A DNA stretch of 40,679 bases from Hyphomicrobiales bacterium. Lineage in GTDB: Bacteria > Pseudomonadota > Alphaproteobacteria > Rhizobiales > Rhizobiaceae. The translations under genes were made by a program, and so were the position numbers. The notes beneath the pieces were generated by a model. That model saw only the letters and a list, made by a program, of their open reading frames with translations. It made no database searches and was not told the DNA's origin. The stretch is taken from contig JAPLOZ010000075.1 of NCBI GenBank assembly GCA_026400435.1, forward strand, positions 1-40,679, in the 5' to 3' direction. Of this stretch, positions 16,102 through 24,303 are shown in pieces. How positions within the stretch are numbered: position 1 is the stretch's first letter; the number at the start of each line of letters is the position of its first letter.

Positions 16102-18489
16102 GTGGCGACTACGGCTGCGCGATCGTATCATTTCAAGGGCGCCGCCAACCTGCCGGACCGCGAGGTCCTGCTGGATCTCTTCGAACGCATGGTTCTGCTC
16201 AGGCGTTTCGAAAGCGTAGCGCAGATTGCCTGCCGCAAGGGCGAAACGCCGGGCTTCCTGCATCTCTACCTCGGCGAGGAGGCCACAGGCGTCGGCGTCT
16301 GCGCACATCTGCGCCAGACCGATTGGGTGACCTCGACCCATCGCGGCCACGGCCATGCGCTCGCCAAGGGCGCCGATCCCGGCCGCGTCATGGCGGAGCT
16401 CTTCGGCAAGGCCGACGGCATCTGCGGCGGCCGCGGCGGCACGATGCACCTCTATGACAAGTCGGTCGGGCTGTTCGGCACCAACGGCGTCGTGGCGGCC
16501 GGCATCGGCCACGCGGTGGGCATCGGCATGAGTGCGCGCCAGCGGGGCACCGACGATATCGGCGTCGCCTTCTTCGGCGACGGCGCCGCCAATCACGGCA
16601 ACTTTCACGAGGCGCTGAATTTCGCGGCCGTGCAGCGGGCGCCGGTCGTATTCGTCTGCGAGAACAATCTCTACGCCACGGCGACGCCGTTGGAGGCGAT
16701 CACCCTCAATCCCGAGATTGCCAGCAAGGCGCAATCCTATGGCATGCCGGGCGTTGCGGTGGACGGCAACGACGTTTTCGCCGTCTGGCTAGCGATGAAG
16801 GAAGCGACGGAACGCGCGCGGGCCGGCAAAGGACCGACGCTGATCGAGGCAAAGACCTACCGCACGGTCGGGCACCATGAAGGCGACCCTGTCATCGGAA
16901 CCTATCGAACACAGGAAGAACTCGATTCGTGGATCAGGCGCGACCCGATCGACATGTTCCGCAAGCGGCTGATCGACGACTACGGCATCGCCGACGAGGA
17001 AGCGCTTGCGAAGATTGAAACGCATATCGAGAAGGTGGTCCAGGACGCGCTCGAATTCGCGCGCAACTCGCCCGAGCCCGACTCGGCGACGGTGCGCCTG
17101 CATGTCTTCGCCGACCCGATCAATCCGCCCGAGGCGCTGCGTCCGCGCGCCGTCGGCGAAACGCGCACCCAGGGCTGGCTTGAAGCCGTGCGGGACGGCA
17201 TCGCCGAGGAGATGCGGGCCTCCGCGAATATCCTCTATTTCGGCGAGGGAACGGGCGAGCGTGGCGGCAGCTTCGCGCACACGAAGAACCTCTGGCAGGA
17301 ATTCGGCGCCGGGCGCATGGTCGACACGCCGATATCCGAGCAGGGCTTCACCTCGGCAGCCGTGGGAGCCTCCGCGACCGGGGTCAGAACCGTTTCGGAC
17401 CTGATGTTCGCCGATTTCGCCTTCGAGACGGCCGGCCAGATTTTCCTGCAGGCAGCTAAGCTCCGCTACATGAGCAACGGTGCGATGAGCGCGCCGATGG
17501 TGGTGCGCATGGCCGCGGGCGCGCTGCGCAGTTCGGGGCCGCACCACAGCGGCATCTACCATCCCGTCTTCGCGCACATGCCCGGCCTCATCGTCTGCGT
17601 TCCATCAAATCCCGCCGACGCCAAGGGGTTGATGAAGACCGCGCTGCGGGCGTCCGATCCGGTCATTATGCTCGAACCCAAGGCGCTGTTCGCGTCCAAG
17701 GGAGAGGTGCCGTCAGGCGAGCACTATGTGCCATTCGGCGTCGCCCGCATTGCTCGCACGGGAACCGACATTACCATCGTTGCCGCCGGTCAGATGGTGC
17801 AGCGCGCACTGGAAGCGGCGGAGGCCCTGGCTGCGCAGGGCATCGAAGCCGAGGTCATCGATCCCCGCACCATCATGCCACTCGACATCGAGACCATCGT
17901 CACGAGCGTCCGGAAGACGCATCGCCTGCTTGTGGTCGACGAAGCCTGGGCGATGTGCGGCCTTGGCGGCGAGATCGCGCAGTCCATCAACGAGCTTGCG
18001 TTCGACGAGCTCGATGCGCCTCCCGGCCGCCTGCACACCGCGCCGACATCTCATCCGTTCGCGCCCGTCCTGGAACGCGCGATGCTGATCGACGCTGCGC
18101 AGATAGAGCAGGGTGCGCTCGACGTCATTGCCGGTGTGCCGCCGGTTCCGGACCATTGGTACACGGTCGGCATCAAGAGCGCCGAGCCGGCCAGGCCGGT
18201 GCAGGCGAAGACCGCGACGGTGGCGGCGACGCCCGCAATTGCTGCGCCACCGGATGACGAGCCGATCACCATGCCGTTCGGCGATCTGACCGTCAGCGAA
18301 GGCAAGATCGTGAAATGGCTCAAGGCTGTCGGTGACACGGTCAAGGCCGGGGAGTTGATCGCCGAGATCGAAACCGACAAGGCTGTTGTCGAGATCGAAG
18401 CGCCGGTCAGCGGAACGCTCGGCCGGATCGACCAGCCGGTCGGCGCGGTCGTGCCGATGGGCGGACGCATCGGCGGAATCAAGAAATAG
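16102..18489 (+). CDS. Fused E1-alpha/E1-beta ThDP dehydrogenase with C-terminal lipoyl domain
   Basis: 795 residues in three parts. Residues about 10-330 are an E1-alpha (H-R-G-H-G-H, G-D-G-A-A-N-H-G near 159, E-N-N near 187). Residues about 357-690 are an E1-beta (E-G-T-G-E-R-G-G, P-I-S-E-Q-G-F). After an Ala/Pro-rich linker comes a lipoyl domain with E-T-D-K-A, lipoylated Lys expected at 760. E1 enzymes decarboxylate a 2-keto acid and reductively acylate lipoate. Here the subunits and the swinging arm are one chain, and no E2 acyltransferase or E3 gene is nearby. The GTG at 16102 has GGAGGGAGG in front; the open frame from 16030 would begin inside the promoter-like region. The alpha/beta order is that of pyruvate, branched-chain and acetoin dehydrogenases; the substrate is unknown. 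Confidence 0.9.
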   Translation: MATTAARSYHFKGAANLPDREVLLDLFERMVLLRRFESVAQIACRKGETPGFLHLYLGEEATGVGVCAHLRQTDWVTSTHRGHGHALAKGADPGRVMAELFGKADGICGGRGGTMHLYDKSVGLFGTNGVVAAGIGHAVGIGMSARQRGTDDIGVAFFGDGAANHGNFHEALNFAAVQRAPVVFVCENNLYATATPLEAITLNPEIASKAQSYGMPGVAVDGNDVFAVWLAMKEATERARAGKGPTLIEAKTYRTVGHHEGDPVIGTYRTQEELDSWIRRDPIDMFRKRLIDDYGIADEEALAKIETHIEKVVQDALEFARNSPEPDSATVRLHVFADPINPPEALRPRAVGETRTQGWLEAVRDGIAEEMRASANILYFGEGTGERGGSFAHTKNLWQEFGAGRMVDTPISEQGFTSAAVGASATGVRTVSDLMFADFAFETAGQIFLQAAKLRYMSNGAMSAPMVVRMAAGALRSSGPHHSGIYHPVFAHMPGLIVCVPSNPADAKGLMKTALRASDPVIMLEPKALFASKGEVPSGEHYVPFGVARIARTGTDITIVAAGQMVQRALEAAEALAAQGIEAEVIDPRTIMPLDIETIVTSVRKTHRLLVVDEAWAMCGLGGEIAQSINELAFDELDAPPGRLHTAPTSHPFAPVLERAMLIDAAQIEQGALDVIAGVPPVPDHWYTVGIKSAEPARPVQAKTATVAATPAIAAPPDDEPITMPFGDLTVSEGKIVKWLKAVGDTVKAGELIAEIETDKAVVEIEAPVSGTLGRIDQPVGAVVPMGGRIGGIKK

Positions 18490-18514
18490 AGCTTTTCGTA
18501 TCCAAGGGAACGAC

Positions 18515-19525
18515 ATGAAAATTCTCTGTGCCAACTGGCAGGCGGCGGACGACGCCGAGCTTGAACGCAAGCACTATCGTGACATCGACTTCGTGCTTGC
18601 CAGGTCGACCAACGAGAAGCCGGCCGACCTTGATCCGGAGCTGTGCAAGTCGGTCGACGCGGTCATCAACTATTCCCCGATCCACAATGTCGCGGCGCCG
18701 CCAACCGCCTTTCCGAAAGCGCGGATCGCCGTGCGCTCGGGCGTCGGCTTCGACAACATCGACACGGCGGGGTGGGGCGCACGAAAAGTCCCGGCATGCA
18801 ATGTCCCAGACTACGGCACCACGGAAGTCGCCGACCATGCGATTGCCTTGATGCTGGCGTTGACGCGCGGGACGTTTTCCTACCCCATGGCGATAGAAGC
18901 GGACGGGTCGCAGGGCTGGCATTTCTCGAAGGCGCCGCTCATCCGTCGCCACAAGGGCGCTACGTTCGGCGTCGTCGGGCTAGGTCGCATCGGGCTCGCA
19001 GCGGCGCGTCGGGCGGCTGCGTTCGACATGAAGGTGATCTTCTACGATCCGCATCTTCTGTCCGGCGTCGACCTGTCGACAGGCTATGAGCGCGTGCATT
19101 CGCTCGCCGAATTGATGGCGCGTTCCGATGTAGCAAGCGTTCACACGCCTCTGACGGCCGAAACCCGCAACCTGATCGGCGTGACAGCGCTCGCCGCGGC
19201 GAAGCCGGGACTTATCCTCGTCAACACGGCTCGCGGCCCGATCGTCGATCTCGATGCGCTCGAGAACGCGATGCGAAGCGGCGCCGTCGCAGGCGCGGGG
19301 CTGGACGTGCTGCCGAGCGAACCCGGCGATCTCGATCATGCGCTGCTCAAGGCCTGGCGCCAGGGAGAAGCATGGATCGCCAACCGCCTGATCGTCACGC
19401 CACATGCGGCCTTCTACAGTCCGGCATCGATGGTGGACCTCAGGCTCAAGTCCATCGAAGTGGTCCATGCCTATCTTGCGGAAGGCCGGCTCACCAATTG
19501 CGTCAATACGGAGTATCTGAAGTAG
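18515..19525 (+). CDS. D-2-hydroxyacid dehydrogenase (CtBP-like)
   Basis: 336 residues with the two-domain D-isomer 2-hydroxyacid dehydrogenase fold: N-terminal catalytic half with R-S-G-V-G-F-D-N-I-D, central NAD motif V-G-L-G-R-I-G, V-N-T-A-R-G-P-I-V-D with the substrate Arg, and a final T-P-H-A-A-F-Y-S carrying the catalytic His. The C-D-Y-G-T style motif (N-V-P-D-Y-G-T-T-E-V-A-D-H) points to the CtBP-like branch. It would interconvert a 2-hydroxy acid and a 2-keto acid. It follows the E1 fusion by 25 bases, so it may provide or drain that enzyme's 2-keto acid. ATG at 18515 preceded by AAGGGAA. Confidence 0.9.
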   Translation: MKILCANWQAADDAELERKHYRDIDFVLARSTNEKPADLDPELCKSVDAVINYSPIHNVAAPPTAFPKARIAVRSGVGFDNIDTAGWGARKVPACNVPDYGTTEVADHAIALMLALTRGTFSYPMAIEADGSQGWHFSKAPLIRRHKGATFGVVGLGRIGLAAARRAAAFDMKVIFYDPHLLSGVDLSTGYERVHSLAELMARSDVASVHTPLTAETRNLIGVTALAAAKPGLILVNTARGPIVDLDALENAMRSGAVAGAGLDVLPSEPGDLDHALLKAWRQGEAWIANRLIVTPHAAFYSPASMVDLRLKSIEVVHAYLAEGRLTNCVNTEYLK

Positions 19526-19632
19526 CGCTGTCTGCGGCGCGATGATCCACCGCTTTGCCTCGCTTGCTGCGCCGTCCGCCTAGCCTGCGGAAGGCGAAAC
19601 GAATATAGATTGGCCACGGGCAAGCGAGTCGC

Positions 19633-20400
19633 ATGAACCAACACGTCGCCAATCTGGGATTGCTTCCAAAGCGCACACTGGGACGCGCAAGCGGCCCGCT
19701 TTACCGCCAGCTCGCCGACCTGCTGCGCAAACCCATCTCCGACGGAAATTTCGCTGTCGGCAGCGAACTCCCGAAGGAAGCGCACATCGCGGCGCATTTC
19801 GGCGTCAGCCTCATAACAGTGAGGCAGGCGCTTCGCGAGTTGGAATCGGAAGGCCTGATCCGCAAGCGGTCGGCCAAGCCGGCGGTCGTCACCGCGCGCA
19901 CGCTCTCGGTCGATCTCAGCTGGAACTTCAAGAATTTCGCCGACATGGCCGCCTTTACCAAGGACGCCTCGCTCAAGGTAAAATCGTACCGAAAGGAAAA
20001 GTCGCCCGTTCTGCAGCGTCATTTTGGCCTGGCTGCGGACGAGGCCGGCTACTGCCTGCGCAGCATTCTGTCGGTGGGAAAGCAGCGCAAGGCCCAGATT
20101 ACGACCTATTTTCCAGCCGATATTGGCGCGGAATTCAGCAAGGATGATTTCACCGACGTCCTGATCTTCCGCTCCGTGCAGAAGCACCTCGGGCTGCGTC
20201 TTGTCGTGGCGCACGTGACCGTCCGTGCGGAGATCGCCGACGAGACGGTCGCCTCCGATCTCGACGTTGCAATCGGCGACCCGATCCTGACCGTCGAGAT
20301 GCTCTATCAATCGGCCGATCAGCGCAACATCGAGTTCTCGGTCGCCAGGCATCCGGCCGATCTGTTCAGCATCACATACGACGCCCCGAACGACCTCTAG
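19633..20400 (+). CDS. GntR family regulator, HutC/UTRA type
   Basis: 255 residues: a winged helix at about 20-90 (Y-R-Q-L-A-D-L-L, H-F-G-V-S-L-I-T-V-R-Q-A-L-R-E-L-E) followed by a UTRA ligand domain ending in V-E-M-L-Y and I-E-F-S-V-A-R-H-P-A-D. HutC-type regulators bind small ligands such as sugars or organic acids in UTRA. It lies between the E1/2-hydroxyacid dehydrogenase unit and the importer operon, and is a candidate for recognising the ATTATAATAGC motif found before three island units. It starts 107 bases after the preceding gene; the ribosome binding site is weak. Confidence 0.9.
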   Translation: MNQHVANLGLLPKRTLGRASGPLYRQLADLLRKPISDGNFAVGSELPKEAHIAAHFGVSLITVRQALRELESEGLIRKRSAKPAVVTARTLSVDLSWNFKNFADMAAFTKDASLKVKSYRKEKSPVLQRHFGLAADEAGYCLRSILSVGKQRKAQITTYFPADIGAEFSKDDFTDVLIFRSVQKHLGLRLVVAHVTVRAEIADETVASDLDVAIGDPILTVEMLYQSADQRNIEFSVARHPADLFSITYDAPNDL

Positions 20401-20455
20401 GCTACCGCGCCTCGTGCGGGCGATATTTGGCCAGCCGCGTAGACATCCTCATAAA

Positions 20456-20473
20456 ATTATAATAGCATCATAG
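20456..20473. promoter_or_regulatory. ATTATAATAGC motif, site 3
   Basis: ATTATAATAGCATCATAG, 16 of 18 bases as at 8332-8349. It lies 56 bases after the GntR stop and about 100 bases upstream of the importer promoter. The 257-base gap 20401-20657 holds this site, the LacI-controlled promoter and a 70-base leader; no gene is seen. Confidence 0.6.
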
Positions 20474-20557
20474 CTGGGACGGACACGCGTTGGAGGACGC
20501 GAGGCGACAAATACCAAAGCCGCCAGGAAAGACCCTTCCGGGAACGCTCGCCGCAAA

Positions 20558-20586
20558 TTGACAAGGTCCGGTGGTACCGGTATCAA
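20558..20586 (+). promoter_or_regulatory. Promoter of the sugar importer operon
   Basis: TTGACA at 20558-20563, a 17-base spacer, and TATCAA at 20581-20586. The LacI-type operator at 20572-20585 covers the spacer end and the -10. Same architecture as the minus-strand promoter at 14675-14703. Confidence 0.72.
20572..20585. promoter_or_regulatory. LacI-family operator, site 2
   Basis: TGGTACCGGTATCA, the exact reverse complement of site 1 at 14676-14689. It links import and catabolism under the LacI regulator encoded at 9798. Confidence 0.78.
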
Positions 20587-20657
20587 TTTCGGTGACTCAT
20601 CCCGCAAGGCGGCGCAAGTCCGTCGAGGCTGAGCAGGAAACTTCAGGAGGAGAACCC

Positions 20658-21722
20658 ATGAAATTTGCAACTATGTGTGCCGGATTGGCAGCGGTCGCCG
20701 CCACGATGGTATCGTTCGGCGCAACGCCGGCGCTGGCGCAGGACAAGAAGCCCTACGTCATCTATCTGTCCAACAACTTCGTCGGCAATGACTGGCGCCA
20801 GCAGATGCAGCGCGTTGCCCAGGTGTCGGTCGACAAGGGTCCGCTCAAGGGCCGCGTCGAACTGCATATCGAGGTCGCCGAAGGCACCGTGCAGGCGCAG
20901 ATCAATTCGCTGAACAACATCATCCGCCAGAAGCCGGACGCCATCCTCGTCGATGCCGCTTCCGATACGGCCCTCAACCCGACGATCAAGAAAGCCTGCG
21001 ACGCCGGCATCGTGGTCATCAGCTTCGACCAAGTGGTGACGGAAGCCTGCGCGCTGACGCTCGCATCGAACTGGGAACGCATTCCGGCCGTGATGGCGGA
21101 ATGGATGGCCGTGCAGCTTGGCGGCAAGGGCAACGTGCTCGTCGACCGCGGCCTCGCCGGGGCACCGATCTCCGCGCAGCTCCAGGAAGGCTACGAGAAG
21201 GTCCTCAAGGACTACCCGGATATCAAGGTCGTCGGCTACTACAATGGCGAATACGCGCTTGGCCCGGAGCAGTCCGGCGTCGCGGCGCTGCTTGCGGCCA
21301 ATCCACAGGTCGACGGTATTCTCACCCAGGGCTACGGCTCAGGCGCAATCCAGGCGCTGAAGGATGCCGGCCGTCCGATGGTTCCGGTTGTCGGCTTCTC
21401 CTACAACGTCGCCGCGCTGACATGCGCGGAGACCAAGTCGCCCTGCATCCTCGGCTCCAATCCGGCGTACCTCTCGTCGGAGGCGATCAAGCTCGCGGTC
21501 GAAATCCTCGACACCGGCAAGCGTCCCGAGAAGCGCTCCATCGAGGTCGAAGGCGATTTCGTCACGACCACGCCGTTCGAAAGCAAGCTCTTCCCGGGTA
21601 CCAAGATGCAGACCATCGAGGTCGGCGTGAACGCGTTCCCGGACCAGGCTCCCGGCCTGACCCTGCCGATCACGCCCGACTGGGTCGAAATCACCGCTGC
21701 GGAAGCTGCCGGCACAAAGTAA
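20658..21722 (+). CDS. Sugar ABC transporter substrate-binding protein (RbsB-type)
   Basis: A 354-residue periplasmic protein. It has a Sec signal peptide (basic start, hydrophobic core, A-L-A cleavage around residue 27) and the periplasmic-binding-protein type I fold: Y-L-S-N-N-F-V-G-N-D-W near the mature N-terminus, then I-N-S-L-N-N-I-I-R-Q-K-P-D-A-I-L-V-D-A and G-Y-G-S-G-A-I-Q-A-L. These are seen in ribose/galactose/xylose-type binding proteins. The ATG has AGGAGG eight bases upstream. It is the first gene of the importer operon and is followed by a stem-loop that may keep its mRNA level above that of the membrane parts. The ligand is not deducible. Confidence 0.92.
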   Translation: MKFATMCAGLAAVAATMVSFGATPALAQDKKPYVIYLSNNFVGNDWRQQMQRVAQVSVDKGPLKGRVELHIEVAEGTVQAQINSLNNIIRQKPDAILVDAASDTALNPTIKKACDAGIVVISFDQVVTEACALTLASNWERIPAVMAEWMAVQLGGKGNVLVDRGLAGAPISAQLQEGYEKVLKDYPDIKVVGYYNGEYALGPEQSGVAALLAANPQVDGILTQGYGSGAIQALKDAGRPMVPVVGFSYNVAALTCAETKSPCILGSNPAYLSSEAIKLAVEILDTGKRPEKRSIEVEGDFVTTTPFESKLFPGTKMQTIEVGVNAFPDQAPGLTLPITPDWVEITAAEAAGTK

Positions 21723-21740
21723 AGTCTCCCAAGACTCTCG

Positions 21741-21763
21741 CCTCCCGGCTGTCGGCCGGGAGG
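21741..21763 (+). terminator. Intercistronic stem-loop after the binding-protein gene
   Basis: CCTCCCGGC-TGTCG-GCCGGGAGG is a perfect nine-pair stem followed by CATTTTC. Such stems after binding-protein genes usually protect the upstream mRNA or partly terminate transcription. Confidence 0.7.
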
Positions 21764-21789
21764 CATTTTCGTTCTCGCACGGGATATCG

Positions 21790-23292
21790 ATGGACCTCGT
21801 CACCGTTACCGGCCTGTCGAAACGCTACGGCGGCATTGTCGCGCTCAGCGACGCCGAGTTCACTGCCCGCGCCGGCGAGGTGCATGCGCTGCTCGGCGAG
21901 AACGGCGCCGGCAAGAGCACCTTCATCCAGATATTGTCGGGCGCCGTTAGCCACGATGATGGGACGATCCTCATCGACGGCAAGAATTTTCGCCCCGCCA
22001 ATCCAGACGACGCCCGCGCTCGCGGCATTGCAGCGGTATTCCAGGAACTGTCGCTGATCCCGGACCTGACGGTCGAGGAGAACATCTGGTTTCGTCACGA
22101 ACCGATGACCGCGATCAGGACCGTCGACCGAGCCGCCATGCGCCGCCAGACGCTTGAACTGCTCGCCCGATACGCGTTTCCACCGCTGCGGCCGGACCAG
22201 GAACTGCGGCGGCTGACATTGGCCGAGCGGCAGATCGTCGAGATTGCCAAAGGTCTTGCAAAGGCCCCCCGCATTCTCATTCTCGACGAGGCGACTTCGG
22301 CGCTGCCCGCACGGGAGGCCGGCTGGCTGCTCAAGCTCACCAGGCAGCTAGCGGGCGAGGGCAAGCTCGTCATCTTCATCTCGCACCGCATGGCCGAGGT
22401 CCGCGCCATCGCCGACCGGCTGACCATCTTCCGCAACGGGCGGACCGTCGCGGCGCACGAGGCGAATGCGGTGAGCGACGGCGAGATCGTCGCCCAGATG
22501 ATCGGCCGCAATCTCGACCGGCTCTATCCCGAGCGCGTGCCGTCAGCCACGGATCGCGTCGCGCTCAAGGTCGACAATATTGCGAGCGGCAGCCGGCTCC
22601 AGGGCGTCAGCTTTGCCATGCGCGAAGGCGAGGTGCTTGGCGTCGGCGGACTTCAGGGCCACGGCCAGCGCGAGTTGTTTCAGGCGCTGTTCGGCACCGC
22701 CAAGGCGAGCGGACGCATCGAGCTTTGGGGCAAGCCAACAGTGATCGGCAATCCGCGCGCGGCCTTGATCGGACGCGACGGCATCGCCCTCGTGCCGGAA
22801 GACAGGCGCGGGCAGGGCCTTCTGCTGACGAAAAGCGTGCGCGAGAACCTGACGCTTGCCGTGATCAAGCGCTTCAGCGACAGGGGCTTTCTGAACAGCC
22901 GCAAGGAGGCGGCGCTGGTCAAGGAGATGGTCGATTTTCTGCGCATCAAGGCGGAAACTCCCGACCAGCTGGCCGGCACGCTTTCTGGCGGCAACCAGCA
23001 GAAAGTCATCTTCGGCAAGATGCTTTTGACCGAGGCCCGCGTGCTGCTGCTCTACGATCCGACTCGCGGCGTCGATGTCGGCACCAAGGGTGAGATTTTC
23101 CAGTTGATGCGCGATCTGGCCGCCAAGGGATATGCGATACTCTTCCACTCCAGCGATATGCCCGAACTCGTCCATGTCGCGGACCGGGTGCTCGTGATGC
23201 GCAACGGTCGCATTGCCGCAACGCTCGACGGCGAGCGCATTACGGAGGAGAACATTCTTGGCGCTGCCATGCTCGAAGTCGAGGCGGCCTGA
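21790..23292 (+). CDS. Sugar ABC transporter ATP-binding protein (RbsA/MglA-type)
   Basis: 500 residues with two fused nucleotide-binding domains. The first has Walker A G-E-N-G-A-G-K-S-T, L-T-L-A-E-R-Q-I-V-E-I-A-K-G and Walker B L-I-L-D-E-A-T-S-A-L. The second has the degenerate G-L-Q-G-H-G-Q-R-E-L Walker A normal for this family, a good L-S-G-G-N-Q-Q-K-V signature and L-L-L-Y-D-P-T-R-G-V-D-V-G. In the second Walker B the usual D/E pair reads Y-D-P, also typical. It energises import of a monosaccharide-type substrate with the two permeases that follow three bases downstream. Confidence 0.94.
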   Translation: MDLVTVTGLSKRYGGIVALSDAEFTARAGEVHALLGENGAGKSTFIQILSGAVSHDDGTILIDGKNFRPANPDDARARGIAAVFQELSLIPDLTVEENIWFRHEPMTAIRTVDRAAMRRQTLELLARYAFPPLRPDQELRRLTLAERQIVEIAKGLAKAPRILILDEATSALPAREAGWLLKLTRQLAGEGKLVIFISHRMAEVRAIADRLTIFRNGRTVAAHEANAVSDGEIVAQMIGRNLDRLYPERVPSATDRVALKVDNIASGSRLQGVSFAMREGEVLGVGGLQGHGQRELFQALFGTAKASGRIELWGKPTVIGNPRAALIGRDGIALVPEDRRGQGLLLTKSVRENLTLAVIKRFSDRGFLNSRKEAALVKEMVDFLRIKAETPDQLAGTLSGGNQQKVIFGKMLLTEARVLLLYDPTRGVDVGTKGEIFQLMRDLAAKGYAILFHSSDMPELVHVADRVLVMRNGRIAATLDGERITEENILGAAMLEVEAA

Positions 23293-23295
23293 CGG

Positions 23296-24303
23296 ATGAG
23301 CGCAACCGTGGCCCCCAGACCCGTCGATAGCGAGCAACGCCCCGGTGTCGATTGGCGGGTGCGGCTGCTCGACCGCGCGCCGTTTCTCGTCGCATGCCTG
23401 ATGCTTGCCGTCATCGTCGCAATCTATGGCAGCTACCAGACCGGCGTCTTTACGCTCGACGAACTCAATCTCGATACCGCTGCGTCGATGACGCTGATGC
23501 TGGCCGCGACCGGCCAGACGATCGTTCTCCTGCGCGGCGGCATCGATCTGTCCATCGGCGGGATGATCAGCCTCGGCACAGTGATTGCCGCCACGCAGTT
23601 CGCGGAAGAGCCGGGTTCAGTCGCAATCTGGTCGGTCGCCATTCTCGCACTCGGATTTTCGGTCGGCGCGCTCAACGGCCTGCTGATTTCCATGCTCAAG
23701 CTGCAGCCTTTTCTCGTCACGCTCGCCACCTGGTCGATCCTGAACGGCGTCGCGATGCTGATCCTGCCGACCGACGGCGGCAGCGTGCCGGGCTGGTGGG
23801 TCGCCTTCGGCTATGCACAATTCCTTGGCCTTTCGAGCCCGGTCTGGATGCTGATCCTGCTGTTTGTCTTCTGGACGTGGTTTCGCGCGACCCGCCTCGG
23901 CATCACCATTAAGGCGACAGGGTCGAACGAGAAGTCCGCCTTTCTCTCGGGCGTGTCGATCACGCGTATCAACGTCGCGACCTACGGGCTGTCCGGTCTC
24001 TTCGCCGCGGGTGCGGCGCTCTTCCTGACCACGCAGATCGGTGCGGGCTCGCCGACCATCGGCAAGGATTACATCCTGCCGTCGGTCGCCGCGGCGGTGA
24101 TTGGCGGCGTCAGCCTGTTTGGCGGGCGCGGCCATCTCGCCGGCACGCTGATCGGCGCGTTCATCCTGACCCTGATCGGCAACCTCGTCTTCGTGCTCAA
24201 GGTTTCGAGCTACTGGCAGCCGGTGGTGTCGGGCGTCATCCTCTTGCTGTCGGTGCTGGCGAGTTCGGTGGCGGAGAAGGCCGCGAGGGCGCGCGCGCAA
24301 TGA
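23296..24303 (+). CDS. Sugar ABC transporter permease 1 (RbsC-type)
   Basis: 335 residues with about eight to ten hydrophobic segments and the family hallmark G-G-I-D-L-S-I-G-G, plus a later A-A-A-V-I-G-G-V-S-L-F-G-G-R-G. An inner-membrane permease of the ribose/xylose type. Its stop overlaps the start of the second permease (ATGA at 24300-24303), so a heteromeric channel is expected. Confidence 0.93.
   Translation: MSATVAPRPVDSEQRPGVDWRVRLLDRAPFLVACLMLAVIVAIYGSYQTGVFTLDELNLDTAASMTLMLAATGQTIVLLRGGIDLSIGGMISLGTVIAATQFAEEPGSVAIWSVAILALGFSVGALNGLLISMLKLQPFLVTLATWSILNGVAMLILPTDGGSVPGWWVAFGYAQFLGLSSPVWMLILLFVFWTWFRATRLGITIKATGSNEKSAFLSGVSITRINVATYGLSGLFAAGAALFLTTQIGAGSPTIGKDYILPSVAAAVIGGVSLFGGRGHLAGTLIGAFILTLIGNLVFVLKVSSYWQPVVSGVILLLSVLASSVAEKAARARAQ

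Noticed and set aside
22600..22700. Missing Walker A lysine in the second domain of the ABC ATPase
   Set aside because: Degeneracy of the second domain's Walker A is normal in RbsA/MglA-type proteins.
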